Below, one piece after another: positions 1 to 8,858 of a DNA stretch of 33,985 nt. The DNA is from a virus: positions 1 through 33,985 of IMG/VR virus record IMGVR_UViG_3300037071_005902. One strand, given 5' to 3'. Within the stretch, counting starts at the first letter, position 1. Every line of letters starts with the position of its first letter. The notes below the pieces were generated by a model that saw nothing but the letters and a program-made list of their open reading frames with translations, had not been told where the DNA came from and did not search any database. The translations under genes and the position numbers were made by a program.

Positions 1-2
1 GC

Positions 3-797
3 GGCGGCCAGGTCGGGATGAGCGCCACCCCGCAGGGCGTCGAGGCCCAGCAGGCGATGGTCGACATCACCACGAACAACTACCAGAAGGCGATCGAGGC
101 GTTCTTCAGCCACTACTGCTCCTACGCCCTGACGATCTTCTTCCAGGAGCTGAGGATGGTGAAGGGTGTGGTGCCCACCGCCGAGGCCAGGATCAAGCTC
201 CTGGGTGCCGGGTTCCCCACCGAGGAGATCAAGGACGACGGCAGCATCGAGATCGACTTCGAGGACATGGCGACCGAGTACTTCGTGCGCTGCGTGCCCG
301 GCTCGCTGGTCGAGCTCGAGGACGAGAAGCAGCTGCGGATCCTGAACCAGATGTTCATCCCGCTGTCCCAGGCGATGCCCGCGATGGCGGCCACCCAGGA
401 CCAGTCGATGCTGATGCAGGCGGCCAAGGCCATGCAGTACATCATCGGCAAGCAGATCGAGCTCTCCGGCTCGGCCAGCGCCAAGGACATCGGGCTGCTC
501 TGGAAGTCCGGCGACGTCGAGCAGGTCGACGCACGCGAGGCGCGCATCGCGGAGATCGAGTCCCGGATCTCCGGATTCAGCGAGGCCAACGAGCTCGAGC
601 TCGACATGAACAGCGCAGCAATCCAGCAACTGCAGGAGCAGATGCGGATGATGGCCGAGAACCAGCAGGTACTACTCGAAAAGCTAGGTGTGGTGCAGCC
701 CGCATCCACGAATGGTTCGCCTACTCCCGAGGCAGTTACAGCCGCACCGGGTGAAGTATCGCCCGAACGGCCTAGCGTTTACCCTGCCAGCGCCTGA
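3..797 (+). CDS. Portal protein, C-terminal part (5' end outside window)
   Basis: The frame is open to the left edge, so this is the 3' part of a longer gene; the first ATG at 18 is probably internal. Portal proteins form the dodecameric ring at one capsid vertex through which DNA is packaged and the tail is attached. The visible part starts with a Gly/Thr/Pro-Gln stretch followed by long helices, then a region with VRCVPGSLVELEDEKQL and a Met/Ala/Gln-rich helical segment, which resembles the clip/stem and C-terminal helical part of portals. The last third (from about residue 175 of the visible part) is predicted coiled coil and ends in a Pro/Ser/Ala tail. The capsid gene starts 30 bases downstream, which supports the call. 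No scaffold gene lies between the two. The family call rests on pattern and context, not on a database match. Confidence 0.6.
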   Translation, partial: GGQVGMSATPQGVEAQQAMVDITTNNYQKAIEAFFSHYCSYALTIFFQELRMVKGVVPTAEARIKLLGAGFPTEEIKDDGSIEIDFEDMATEYFVRCVPGSLVELEDEKQLRILNQMFIPLSQAMPAMAATQDQSMLMQAAKAMQYIIGKQIELSGSASAKDIGLLWKSGDVEQVDAREARIAEIESRISGFSEANELELDMNSAAIQQLQEQMRMMAENQQVLLEKLGVVQPASTNGSPTPEAVTAAPGEVSPERPSVYPASA

Positions 798-827
798 TCT
801 CAGGCCAACTACACGAGGAGGGGCGAC

Positions 828-2231
828 ATGGTCGCACCAGTCCAGAAGGACAGCCTGACCGACTACCAGGTCGCTCTGGCCACCTACCTGCGCATCACCT
901 CCCCGGTGGCCGGCATGTTCACCGGTTCGGAGATCAAGCCGAACCCGAACGCCCGGTCCATCAGGGTCCCCGACATCCGGGTCGACGACTACATCGTCGA
1001 CGCCGAGGTCGGCCGCATCGGCTCCGAGCACTACTCCGGCTCCGAGTTCACCGGCGAGTGGAAGAACGGCGTGCCGCCCATCGAGTGGCGCACCTACTCC
1101 ATGAGCCGCCACCGTGCCTTCGGGTTCACGGTGTTCGACGAGCAGCTCCGCTACTCGCCGATCAAGAACATCGTCCAGGAGTACACCGGTCGCAAGATGC
1201 AGACCACGGTCCTCCGCGACCACGACAAGTACTGCCTGCTGGCCGCGATGATGGGCCACATGACGGGCAAGATGGTGCCCCGTACCGCGGCTGACACGCC
1301 CGGTCCGCAGGAGGCCACGGCTGCCAAGATCTCGAACACCGGCAACGCCGCGGACTACAAGTGGATCGCGGAGCCCGGCGAGGACTACGACAACCAGATC
1401 CAGCCGTCGTTCGCGACCATCAAGGGCATGTACCTCGACGACGCGAACCCGCTCAAGACCCTCGACGCGCTGACGCTGCTGTTCAGCGACAACTGGTTCG
1501 ACAGCAACTTCGGCAACAACGAGCGGTTCCTGCTCGTCACCAGCGCCCTCGAGCTCGTCTACATCAACACGCTCATCGACAAGGGCGCCGGCACCGAGTC
1601 GGCCTTCAAGCTCCTGAAGGACGGCGACATCTCGGGCGCCAACGCCGCGGGCTACCTCGGCACCCTCAAGGGCTCGTGGAAGATGGTGAAGATCCACCCG
1701 GAGTTCCTCCCCAAGGTCTTCACCGACACCAACCTGGTCGTCGACCCGATCGCCAACACCTCGACCGGCTCGCGCACCCTGCGCCAGGTGGTCGCGCTCG
1801 CGGCGTACAAGAACTCGATCCAGACCTACGAGCACTTCTCCGAGCGTCGCCAGCAGGACGGCGGCACCCGGTTCAAGGGCACCGAGTACGTGCAGGACTT
1901 CAGTTACGACTGCTGGGTCATCGACCAGCTGAGTGAGGGAGTGGTCCCGCTGTTCCTCCCGGCCTCCGTCACCAACATGCAGGTCGTGTCCGACTCGTTC
2001 ACCAACGTGGCGGCCAAGGTCGCGGCGGCCCGCGCGCAGCTCAGCGTGTACCCCGTCACCTACCCGCTGTCCGGTGCGACGACTCTCAAGTCCCGTCCCG
2101 AGTGGTTCACCGCTCCGTACGAGTCCACCTCCAAGCTCGACGCAGGTCTCACCGTTCAGGAGACCGGCGACGTGGCCCACCGCAACCCGCTCCTCGCAGG
2201 CGACGACACCGTCGACTCGAGCGGCCAGTAG
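828..2231 (+). CDS. Probable major capsid protein
   Basis: A 467-residue protein directly after the portal gene, the usual place for the major capsid protein that builds the icosahedral shell. The start is supported by a strong ribosome binding site (GAGGAGGGG, about 5 bases before the ATG). The protein has no signal peptide or membrane segment, is rich in mixed alpha/beta sequence, and has a long N-terminal part (IRVPDIRVDDYIVDAEVGR) like the N-arm and E-loop region of HK97-fold capsids. The C-terminal region (VVPLFLPASVTNMQVVSD, then AQLSVYPVTYP) is also shell-like. It is followed by a 13-bp perfect hairpin, consistent with a very abundant transcript. The main alternative is another abundant head protein; size and place favour the capsid. 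Confidence 0.7.
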   Translation: MVAPVQKDSLTDYQVALATYLRITSPVAGMFTGSEIKPNPNARSIRVPDIRVDDYIVDAEVGRIGSEHYSGSEFTGEWKNGVPPIEWRTYSMSRHRAFGFTVFDEQLRYSPIKNIVQEYTGRKMQTTVLRDHDKYCLLAAMMGHMTGKMVPRTAADTPGPQEATAAKISNTGNAADYKWIAEPGEDYDNQIQPSFATIKGMYLDDANPLKTLDALTLLFSDNWFDSNFGNNERFLLVTSALELVYINTLIDKGAGTESAFKLLKDGDISGANAAGYLGTLKGSWKMVKIHPEFLPKVFTDTNLVVDPIANTSTGSRTLRQVVALAAYKNSIQTYEHFSERRQQDGGTRFKGTEYVQDFSYDCWVIDQLSEGVVPLFLPASVTNMQVVSDSFTNVAAKVAAARAQLSVYPVTYPLSGATTLKSRPEWFTAPYESTSKLDAGLTVQETGDVAHRNPLLAGDDTVDSSGQ

Positions 2232-2237
2232 TCTCGC

Positions 2238-2271
2238 GCAGCGGGTGGGGTCCTGTTCCCCCACCCGCTGC
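2238..2271 (+). terminator. GC-rich hairpin after the capsid gene (terminator or mRNA stabiliser)
   Basis: A perfect 13-bp inverted repeat, 2238-2250 with 2259-2271 and an 8-base loop, begins 7 bases after the capsid stop codon. No run of T follows, so it is not a textbook intrinsic terminator. It may reduce read-through, or protect the 3' end of the capsid message. Confidence 0.55.
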
Positions 2272-2291
2272 CCTGACAGAAAGGATTCACG

Positions 2292-2516
2292 ATGGACAAG
2301 CTCATCGAGCTGCTCCAGCAGATCCAGGACCTGGCCGGTGTCGCGATCGACGCGCTCAAGGGCGCCGGCGGTGGTGAGGGCGGCGAAGGCCCCGAGGGTG
2401 GCCCCCCGGGCGAGAAGGCCGGTCCGCCCAAGGAGAAGGCTGGTCCGCCTCCCGGCGGCGGTGGTGCACCCGAGGGCGGTCCTCCGCCCGGTGGTCCGCC
2501 ACCCGAGGAGAAGTAG
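2292..2516 (+). CDS. Small Pro/Gly-rich protein with N-terminal helix
   Basis: A 74-residue protein. The first 26 residues (LIELLQQIQDLAGVAIDALK core) form an amphipathic, mainly hydrophobic helix. The rest is low-complexity Gly/Pro/Glu/Lys sequence with a repeated GPP-EKAGPP unit, expected to be disordered. AGAAAGGA precedes the ATG. The gene is isolated between two strong hairpins (2238-2271 and 2528-2563), so its transcript may be metered separately from its neighbours. The position right after the capsid gene suggests a head-associated role such as decoration, assembly helper or head-tail connection, but nothing in the sequence shows a function. Codon use is G/C-biased at third positions as in neighbours, which argues that it is a real gene. 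Confidence 0.65.
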   Translation: MDKLIELLQQIQDLAGVAIDALKGAGGGEGGEGPEGGPPGEKAGPPKEKAGPPPGGGGAPEGGPPPGGPPPEEK

Positions 2517-2527
2517 CCGGACGTGAG

Positions 2528-2563
2528 CGTCGGGGCGGACGGTCTGCTCCGTCCGCCCCGACG
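2528..2563 (+). terminator. 15-bp GC-rich hairpin
   Basis: A perfect 15-bp stem, 2528-2542 with 2549-2563 and a 6-base loop (TCTGCT), lies between the Pro/Gly-rich gene and the first fibre gene. There is no T-run. It is a second insulating or stabilising hairpin of the same kind as the one after the capsid gene. Confidence 0.55.
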
Positions 2564-2590
2564 TACGTCTGAACCACAGGGAGGTGGGAC

Positions 2591-3673
2591 ATGCCGCGAC
2601 AGACGCTGGACGACCGGCTGCTGAACGCCGACCTGTCCAACTCCCCCACGCGCATCCAGATCCGCGTGGAGCAGCGGCACGCCTTCTCGCTGGCGATCTA
2701 CTTCGAGACCGCCGACGAGCACCGGATCAACATCGACGGCTGCTCCATCACGATGGCCGCCTCCTACCCGGTGCACCTGCGCAAGACCGAGCTCGCCATC
2801 TACCAGGTGGCGGAGATCGTCGACTACGAGAACGGGCACGCCCGCTTCGACCTGCAGGCCGTCGACCTCGACCTCCCGGCCGGGAGCTACGAGTTCGACG
2901 TCTCGATCAGGACGAACGAGAACTACTCGAACTCGGTCACCAAGGGCTTCATCGAGGTCGTGGCCAACCCGCACCCCGGCTACGTCGAAGAGGTCTACGA
3001 CATCTTCAACCCGGCGTACTCCCTGACTGCGAAGATCCAGGACAACTACACCGTCGCGGTCGTGGTGAACCACCTGTCCGGGCTGGTGCTCGAGGCCGGG
3101 ACCGTCACCGTGCTGCCGCCGGGCGAGCCGGCCACCGCCCGGATCACCGGCGACTACCCGTTCCAGGTGCTCGAGCTCGGGCTGCCCACGTTCGAGGGGC
3201 CGGGCCCGAAGGGCGAGGACGGCGCGCCCGGTGTGGCCGGAACCCGCTGGGGCAGCACCAACGCCTGGCTGGTGAGCGGGACACTGGCGAACCAGGTGGT
3301 CTCCTTCCCCGACGGCGGCCCGCCCCGGGTGGGCGACCTCGTCACCACGGCCAACGGCTTCGAGCCCGGGGCGGTCTACGCGATCGCAGCCGTGGTCGAC
3401 GCGACGCACGCCGACCTGAAGAAGACGTCGCCGCACCTGAACATCCGCGGACCCAAGGGAGCCGACGGCGCCGGTGGGGCGGGGGCCTACACCCATGTCC
3501 AGGGGACGGCCGCCGCGGTGTGGACGATCGACCACGGCCTGTCCTTCCTCCCCAACGTCGCCGTCGTGGACTCGACGGGACGAGCAGCAGAAGGTGACGT
3601 GGTCTACACGGACGCCGACACCGTCACCATCACCTTCTCCGCCGCCTTCAGCGGCAAGGCGTACCTCTCCTAG
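2591..3673 (+). CDS. Tail fibre/baseplate-type protein with Ig-like N-terminus and collagen-like linker
   Basis: A 360-residue structural protein; GGGAGGTGG before the ATG fixes the start. Residues 1-130 look like the BppU-type N-terminal Ig-like domain that anchors receptor-binding proteins (alternating beta strands, LPAGSYEFDVSIRT). A short collagen-like GPKGEDGAPG motif sits at about residue 209 and a second GPKGADG at about 287. The last 60 residues (YTHVQGTAAAVWTIDHGLSF, ending in FSAAFSGKAYLS) match a beta-rich C-terminal module shared by many phage tail fibres, probably a trimerisation or receptor-binding tip. It is the first of three consecutive fibre genes and likely forms the base to which the others attach. 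The module names come from family knowledge; the exact role is inferred. Confidence 0.7.
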   Translation: MPRQTLDDRLLNADLSNSPTRIQIRVEQRHAFSLAIYFETADEHRINIDGCSITMAASYPVHLRKTELAIYQVAEIVDYENGHARFDLQAVDLDLPAGSYEFDVSIRTNENYSNSVTKGFIEVVANPHPGYVEEVYDIFNPAYSLTAKIQDNYTVAVVVNHLSGLVLEAGTVTVLPPGEPATARITGDYPFQVLELGLPTFEGPGPKGEDGAPGVAGTRWGSTNAWLVSGTLANQVVSFPDGGPPRVGDLVTTANGFEPGAVYAIAAVVDATHADLKKTSPHLNIRGPKGADGAGGAGAYTHVQGTAAAVWTIDHGLSFLPNVAVVDSTGRAAEGDVVYTDADTVTITFSAAFSGKAYLS

Positions 3674-3681
3674 GAGTTCCC

Positions 3682-4992
3682 ATGGCCCGACAGTTCCTCA
3701 CCGCGATCGACCTGGCGAAGAACGAGATCCAGAACGCCGTCGTCCAGAACCTGGCGTCGGCTCCGGGTTCTCCGGTGGAGGGCCTGTTCTACTTCGACGA
3801 CACCGACAAGACCCTCAAGTGGTACGACGGCACCGCGTGGCAGTCGGCCAAGGGCTCGGCGCTCGGTGCGGTGACCGCGCAGACCTCGTTCGGTGCGGCC
3901 TCGAACAACGGCGCCGCGTCCACGGTGTCCCGCTCCGACCACGTCCATGGCACTCCGGCCATGCCCCGGCTCGACCAGGTGGGTCTGCCGACCGCGAACG
4001 TGAGCATGAACGGCTTCAACATCACTGGGCTGCTCTCCCCGAACGCCATCGACGATGCGGCCAACAAGGGCTACGTGGACATCGTCGCGCAGGGTCTCGA
4101 CCCGAAGGGTTCGGTGAAGGCGGCCACCACTGCCAACCTCACCCGCTCTGCTCCTCAGACCGTGGACACGATCGCGCTGATCGCCGGTGACCGGGTGCTG
4201 GTGAAGAACCAGACCGCACCCGCCGAGAACGGCATCTTCGTGGTGGCCGCCGGAGCTTGGACCCGAGCCACCGACATGGACTCGTGGAACGAGGTGCCGG
4301 GTGCTTCCACCTTCGTGGAGCAGGGCACCCAGGCCGCCACCGGGTGGGTGTGCACCTCCAATCAGGGTGGCACCCTGAACACCACCGCGATCACCTGGAC
4401 CCAGAACTCCGGCGCCGGCGAGTACATCGGCGGCAACGGCCTGACCCTGACCGGCAACACCTTCGCCGTCGGTGCCGGGACCGGCGTCTCCGTGGCGGCC
4501 GACACCGTGGGTGTCGTCTTCGCGGGTTCTGGTTCTGTGGACAGCGCGGCTCGCTCCGACCACGGTCACACCGATCTGGTGCCGACCTCTCGTGTCATCA
4601 CCACCGGACCCGGACTGACCATCGGCGGCGGCGCATCCGCCGACCTGAGCGCGAACCGGACGATCAACCTCAGCACCTTCACCTCGGGTGTTCAGGGTGG
4701 AGTTCCGGCCTCGGGTGGTGGCACCTCGAGCTTCCTGCGTGCGGACGGGACGTGGGCGGCGCCGGCGGGCGGCGGCACCGTCAACAAGTACGCGGCCGAC
4801 GTGGGCGGCTCGACGGCTGTGGTCCTCACCCACGGCCTGAGCACCCGCGACGTGACGGTCGAGGTGTACCGGAACTCCACTCCCTGGGACACCATCGAGT
4901 GCGATGTCGAGCGCACCTCGACCACGCAGGTCACGCTGCGGTTCGCGGTGGCTCCCGCTGCGGCTGCCTACCGTGCGGTGGTGACCGCGTGA
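3682..4992 (+). CDS. Tail fibre protein
   Basis: A 436-residue fibre-like protein, 8 bases after the previous gene, with AGGAG before the ATG. It contains a repeated fibre vocabulary: GLFYFDDTDKTLKWYDGTAW near the N-terminus, SRSDHVHG at about residue 83 and ARSDHGHT at about 290, and an NKGYVD motif at about 128. Residues 140-230 (TVDTIALIAGDRVLVKNQT, then AAGAWTRATDMDSWNE) form a module that is repeated in the next gene. The C-terminal 70 residues resemble the beta-sandwich tips of phage fibres. Its job is probably host surface binding together with the next protein. It ends in a GTGA overlap with the next gene, so the two are likely translated together. Confidence 0.75.
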   Translation: MARQFLTAIDLAKNEIQNAVVQNLASAPGSPVEGLFYFDDTDKTLKWYDGTAWQSAKGSALGAVTAQTSFGAASNNGAASTVSRSDHVHGTPAMPRLDQVGLPTANVSMNGFNITGLLSPNAIDDAANKGYVDIVAQGLDPKGSVKAATTANLTRSAPQTVDTIALIAGDRVLVKNQTAPAENGIFVVAAGAWTRATDMDSWNEVPGASTFVEQGTQAATGWVCTSNQGGTLNTTAITWTQNSGAGEYIGGNGLTLTGNTFAVGAGTGVSVAADTVGVVFAGSGSVDSAARSDHGHTDLVPTSRVITTGPGLTIGGGASADLSANRTINLSTFTSGVQGGVPASGGGTSSFLRADGTWAAPAGGGTVNKYAADVGGSTAVVLTHGLSTRDVTVEVYRNSTPWDTIECDVERTSTTQVTLRFAVAPAAAAYRAVVTA

Positions 4993-6989
4993 GGAACTTC
5001 CTCGTCGGGCTTTTCACTCCCGAGGTCCGGACCGCGAAGATCGACTCCGACCCTCCGGGCTCGGCGGACATCCTGATGGGTACCAGCATCAATGCCAACG
5101 GCAAGACGTTCTACGGGTTCCCCACCCCGGTGAACGACGACTGGGCGGCGACCAAGCAGTACGTGGACCGGGACGGGAAGTTCCTGCCTCCGGTGAACGC
5201 GGCCACCAACACCAACATCACCCTGTCCGCCGCCCAGACCGTGGACGGGGTGGCGCTGGTCGCGGGGAACCGGTGTCTGGTGAAGAACCAGACGACAAGT
5301 TCCCAGAACGGCGTCTACGTGGTGGCGGCTGGTGCGTGGACCCGGGCCACCGACGCTGACACCGCCGCCGAACTGACCGAGGGCACTCAGGTCCGCTGCC
5401 TCGATGGCGGTGCGAACAGGGACAAGACCTACACCCTGCTCCGGACGATCACCACGGTCGGCACGGACGCACAGGAGTGGCGGCTGCTGGCCCAACTCGA
5501 CGCGGGGGGTGCCTTCGGCTACCCACTCCCGACCGGGGTCGGGCACCTGTACTACGACGACGACAACAAGGTCATCGCAGTATGGGATGGCGGTACGTGG
5601 GATCGCGCCGGGCACCCGATCATCTGCACCAGTACCACCCGGCCCGCGTTCCCTGCCAACGACCTGTTGATCTACGAGACGGACACCGGGCTGGCCTACA
5701 TCTACTCCGGCGGTGCGTGGGTGTCCTTCGGCGGCGGTCCCGAGGTCTACGAGGAAGGTGTCCCGGTCGTCACCAATGCCCTCGGCCTCAACTTCGTCGG
5801 GGCGGGGGTCACTGCCACCAATGACGGGCTCGGGAACGCCACCGTCACCATTCCCGGCGGCAGTGGTGGTGGCACCACAGCACTCGTCCCGGTCCGGCAG
5901 GTCTTCACCGCGTCCGGGTCGTACGTCAAGCCAGCCGGGCTCGTCTACGCCGAGGTCGAGTGTCAGGGCGGCGGCGGCGGCGGTTCCGGTGTGTCGAACT
6001 CGACCGCGTCCACCGCCGACGCCGGATCAAGCGGTGGCGGTGGCGGGTACAACAAGAAGATATGGCTGGCCTCCGACCTGTCCGCAACCGAGACGGTCAC
6101 GGTAGGCACAGGTGGAACCGGTGGACCCGCAACGGACGCCGGAGGTGGGGCAGGAGTCGCCTCGTCGTTCAAGACCCAGATCGCCAACGGTGGCGGCGGC
6201 GGTGGAGCCACCGGCAACGTCGGTCTGGCTCGCTCTGCTGGTGGCGCGGGCGGCGGCGCATCGGGCGGCGACTTCACGGTCGCGGGCGGTGACGGGCCCA
6301 ACGGCGCGGTGATCGCCAACGGTGGCGGTACGTCCCCCACCGTGCAGGCCATCAACGGTGGGGCGTCGTTCCTCGGCGGCGCGTGTCGTCCGGGCACCAG
6401 CGCCGCCGGTAGCGTCGGTGTCAACGGACAGGCGTACGGCGGCGGCGGAGGTGGCGGCTACTCCCGCGCCGCGTCGGGTGCGTTCGCCGGTGGTGCGGGC
6501 GGCGCAGGCGTCGTCATCGTCACCTCCTACATGCCTGCCCCGGCTGCCGAGCCGCAGGCCCCGGTCGGGTCGATGATGATGTGGCCGACCGCGACCGCAC
6601 CGACCGGGTGGCTGCTCTGCAACGGTTCTGCGATCCCGGCGGGGAACACCGCGTTGATCGCGCTGATCGGCGCGAACACCCCCGACCTGCGGGGCCGGTT
6701 CCCCATCGGTGCGGGCACGTTCGCGGCAGTCGGGGCGGGTGACGCCTCCGCCGAGTCCGCGCGCACCCCGGTCCACGCCCACGGCCTGAACTCCCACACC
6801 CACACCATCTCCGGACAGGCGGGCACTGGCTTCATCGGTGGTGCGACCGGCTCCATCAACATGACGAAGTACGGCGACTACAACGGTCACGCCCACGGCG
6901 GCGACACCGGTGCTGCGAGCGGCAACACCGCCTCCTCCTCCGTCAACGGCATCCCGTATCTCGGTGTGAACTTCATCATCAAGACCTAG
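4989..6989 (+). CDS. Large tail fibre with Gly-rich domain and C-terminal tail-collar domain
   Basis: The GTG at 4989 overlaps the previous stop by 4 bases (GTGA) and is the sensible start; the same frame is open further upstream but only as an antiphase of the previous gene. The 666-residue product has, in order, an N-terminal anchor-like part with KTFYGFPTPVNDD (about residue 38), the VKNQT/AAGAWTRATDAD module shared with the previous fibre (about 70-170), two YYDDDNKV/IYETDTGLAYIYSGG-type segments, a Gly-rich domain from about 324 to 514, and a phage tail-collar domain (GSMMMWP, then APTGWLLCNGSAIP and LRGRFPIGAG, about 518-580) followed by His/Gly-rich repeats (HAHGLNSHTHT). It is probably the distal receptor-binding fibre. 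Confidence 0.8.
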   Translation: MRNFLVGLFTPEVRTAKIDSDPPGSADILMGTSINANGKTFYGFPTPVNDDWAATKQYVDRDGKFLPPVNAATNTNITLSAAQTVDGVALVAGNRCLVKNQTTSSQNGVYVVAAGAWTRATDADTAAELTEGTQVRCLDGGANRDKTYTLLRTITTVGTDAQEWRLLAQLDAGGAFGYPLPTGVGHLYYDDDNKVIAVWDGGTWDRAGHPIICTSTTRPAFPANDLLIYETDTGLAYIYSGGAWVSFGGGPEVYEEGVPVVTNALGLNFVGAGVTATNDGLGNATVTIPGGSGGGTTALVPVRQVFTASGSYVKPAGLVYAEVECQGGGGGGSGVSNSTASTADAGSSGGGGGYNKKIWLASDLSATETVTVGTGGTGGPATDAGGGAGVASSFKTQIANGGGGGGATGNVGLARSAGGAGGGASGGDFTVAGGDGPNGAVIANGGGTSPTVQAINGGASFLGGACRPGTSAAGSVGVNGQAYGGGGGGGYSRAASGAFAGGAGGAGVVIVTSYMPAPAAEPQAPVGSMMMWPTATAPTGWLLCNGSAIPAGNTALIALIGANTPDLRGRFPIGAGTFAAVGAGDASAESARTPVHAHGLNSHTHTISGQAGTGFIGGATGSINMTKYGDYNGHAHGGDTGAASGNTASSSVNGIPYLGVNFIIKT

Positions 6990-7016
6990 GCTCGACCCAA
7001 GAGAAGGAGCATCACC

Positions 7017-7271
7017 ATGACCGATGTCACCACCGCCAACCTGGCCCAGGAGACCGCCGCTGTGAAGGACGCAGTCGGCGCCGCCCTGGTGACGGTGTCG
7101 ACGACCGCCGCACTCGCTGCGGTCGGCAACGCCATCAACACCACCGGCAAGTACAAGGGGAAGCAGGTCTTCAACGAGACCACCGGCATCCTCGTGATCG
7201 CCGCCGACGGTCTCCCCGCCAGCGTCTGGAAGCTCTGCAGCACCGGAGCCACCACGCACACCCCGGTGTAG
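7017..7271 (+). CDS. Small fibre-associated protein, unknown
   Basis: An 84-residue protein with a good AGAAGGAG ribosome binding site 8 bases before the ATG. The first half is Ala/Thr-rich and helical; the second half (TGKYKGKQVFNETTGILVIA) is a short beta-hairpin-rich module of the kind seen at the ends of phage fibre proteins, where it reads like a describe-the-value repeat. It follows the collar fibre gene directly, so it could be a fibre accessory or head-fibre protein. There is no transmembrane segment. Function unknown. Confidence 0.6.
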   Translation: MTDVTTANLAQETAAVKDAVGAALVTVSTTAALAAVGNAINTTGKYKGKQVFNETTGILVIAADGLPASVWKLCSTGATTHTPV

Positions 7272-7273
7272 CC

Positions 7274-7579
7274 GTGAACCCGCTGGGCGTCATCACCGGT
7301 GCGCTGCAGGCGATCCCGCCGAAGGCGCGGCAGTACGTGCTGCTGGCCTACTCGCTGACCGTGGTGGTGCTGACGATCCTCCAGCTCGTCGGTCTCGACT
7401 GGGACTGGGACATGATCTGGCAGGTGCTGGTGCTGCTCGGTGGCTACCTCGGCTTCCAGTCCGCGGCCAACGTCACGCAGGAGGCGGAGGGCGCGCGGAA
7501 GATGGTCGACGACTCGGACACCGAGACCGTCGACTGGATGCACAGTCTCAAGGAACCTGAGGAGGATCCCGATGCGTGA
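7274..7579 (+). CDS. Two-helix membrane protein, candidate holin
   Basis: A 101-residue protein starting at GTG, 2 bases after the previous stop. It has two hydrophobic segments, residues 21-41 (YVLLAYSLTVVVLTILQLVG) and about 49-65 (WQVLVLLGGYLGF), followed by an acidic soluble tail (DDSDTETVDW). Size, two-helix topology and the IPPKARQY start resemble holins of actinobacterial phages, which open the cell membrane for lysis. It lies in the virion module rather than beside the endolysin at 19499, and a second membrane protein of similar size is at 14484, so the assignment between the two is open. Confidence 0.55.
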   Translation: MNPLGVITGALQAIPPKARQYVLLAYSLTVVVLTILQLVGLDWDWDMIWQVLVLLGGYLGFQSAANVTQEAEGARKMVDDSDTETVDWMHSLKEPEEDPDA

Positions 7580-8858
7580 GGATGGAGGTGGCTCCCCGAT
7601 CGCCAACGTCGCGATCGTGGGGGGCCGGGCTGGCGCTCGAGCCGGTGCTCGTGCATCATCTAGCAGCGGTGGTCGGTCGTGGACGGCGCTCACCCAGTGG
7701 CGACCGCCGTCCACGCCGACCACCTCAGCCTTCCGGCAGGCGCAGTCGGTGCTGCAGGCCGGGACGTCCCGACCGCAGACGCCGAACTACTCCTCCTACA
7801 CCGAGCCCGAGGCACGGGTCGTCACCCCGTTCCACCAGACGACGCCGGCGGAGGCCGCGGCGGTGCCGGGCCAGCGCAAGGGCAAGGTCGACCAGGGCGC
7901 ACCCGACATCGAGGACCAGATCGCCAAGGCGCGCAAGGTCTACGACACCGCCCAGCGTGGCGAGCGTGCCGACGTGCTGGGCACCAACAAGGAGAAGCAC
8001 GGCAAGGTCCAGCGGATGACGTGGGAGGAGTACAACAAGCTCACCCCCACGCAGCGGGCGGCCATCGACTTCAACACGATGCTGGTCCGCGCCGTGCGCA
8101 AGGACCTGGAGAACGCCGAGACGTACGAGCCGAACCCCGACCAGCGCAAGGTCTACGACCGCACCGCCGAGAAGATGTTCGGGTCCGAGGACCGGACCTC
8201 GGAGACCTACGCGCCCGAGACGCTGGCCGTGCTGAAGCAGATCAACTACAAGGACACCGCGGGCGACCTCGACGACTTCCTCGGCCTGCGCGCCGCGATC
8301 ACCGCCAAGGACCTGAAGAACCTGCCGCTGCTGCAGTCCACCTCGCCGGACGCGGTGCGCTCCTCCGACCTGACGTCGGGCGAGCTCGAGGCGACCACGC
8401 TCAAGTACGGGCTGGCCACCTCCACCCAGGCGATGGAGCAGAAGCTGGCCGAGGGAGTGCAGCTGCTGGCCAACATGCCCCGCACCGCTGCGCACGAGCG
8501 GCGTGGTGAGGTCGGCCGGCTGGGCGGCATCCTGGAGAAGGAGAACCCGCAGCTCGGGTTCGCCCCAGGGAAGTACTCCGAAACGGGTGCTCCGGTGGAC
8601 GTGAACACCTACTTCCAGGAGGCGTTCGCCAAGCTCTCCGCCGAGGACACCTCGCAGAAGACTGCCGACCTGCTCGGCAGGATCGAGTCCGACCTGTCAC
8701 CCGACGAGTTCATGGCCTTCAAGAGCTACGCCGACATCCGCACCAACAACGCCCAGCGGTTCGGAGTGGACCTCGGCGAGCAGGCCGGGATCAAGTACCG
8801 TTCGCCAGAGGAGTACCGCGATCTCCTGGGCCTCGGAGAGGGGACCCCCAATGGCTAG
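7572..8858 (+). CDS. Probable internal virion protein A (unknown family)
   Basis: The ATG at 7572 overlaps the end of the previous gene by 8 bases and is preceded by GAGGAGG, so it is the likely start of a 428-residue protein. The N-terminal 80 residues are low-complexity and Arg/Ala/Ser/Pro-rich; the rest is hydrophilic and mostly helical, with many Lys/Glu heptads (IEDQIAKARKVYD, DFLGLRAAITAKDLKNLP). There is no membrane segment or enzyme motif. It lies just before a second helical protein, the adaptor and the nozzle, where podoviruses often encode proteins carried inside the head and ejected with DNA. This role is inferred from place and composition only. Confidence 0.6.
   Translation: MREDGGGSPIANVAIVGGRAGARAGARASSSSGGRSWTALTQWRPPSTPTTSAFRQAQSVLQAGTSRPQTPNYSSYTEPEARVVTPFHQTTPAEAAAVPGQRKGKVDQGAPDIEDQIAKARKVYDTAQRGERADVLGTNKEKHGKVQRMTWEEYNKLTPTQRAAIDFNTMLVRAVRKDLENAETYEPNPDQRKVYDRTAEKMFGSEDRTSETYAPETLAVLKQINYKDTAGDLDDFLGLRAAITAKDLKNLPLLQSTSPDAVRSSDLTSGELEATTLKYGLATSTQAMEQKLAEGVQLLANMPRTAAHERRGEVGRLGGILEKENPQLGFAPGKYSETGAPVDVNTYFQEAFAKLSAEDTSQKTADLLGRIESDLSPDEFMAFKSYADIRTNNAQRFGVDLGEQAGIKYRSPEEYRDLLGLGEGTPNG

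Noticed and set aside
684-2264. Long minus-strand open frame (526 codons) opposite the capsid gene
   Set aside because: It is antisense to a well-supported gene, is rich in Val/Leu/Arg/Gly/His as expected for the antisense of GC-rich codons, and has no ribosome site or family motif.
4257-4988. Upstream extension of the large fibre frame from 4257
   Set aside because: That part is out of frame with the fibre gene at 3682 that it overlaps; the GTG at 4989 with a 4-base overlap is the better start.
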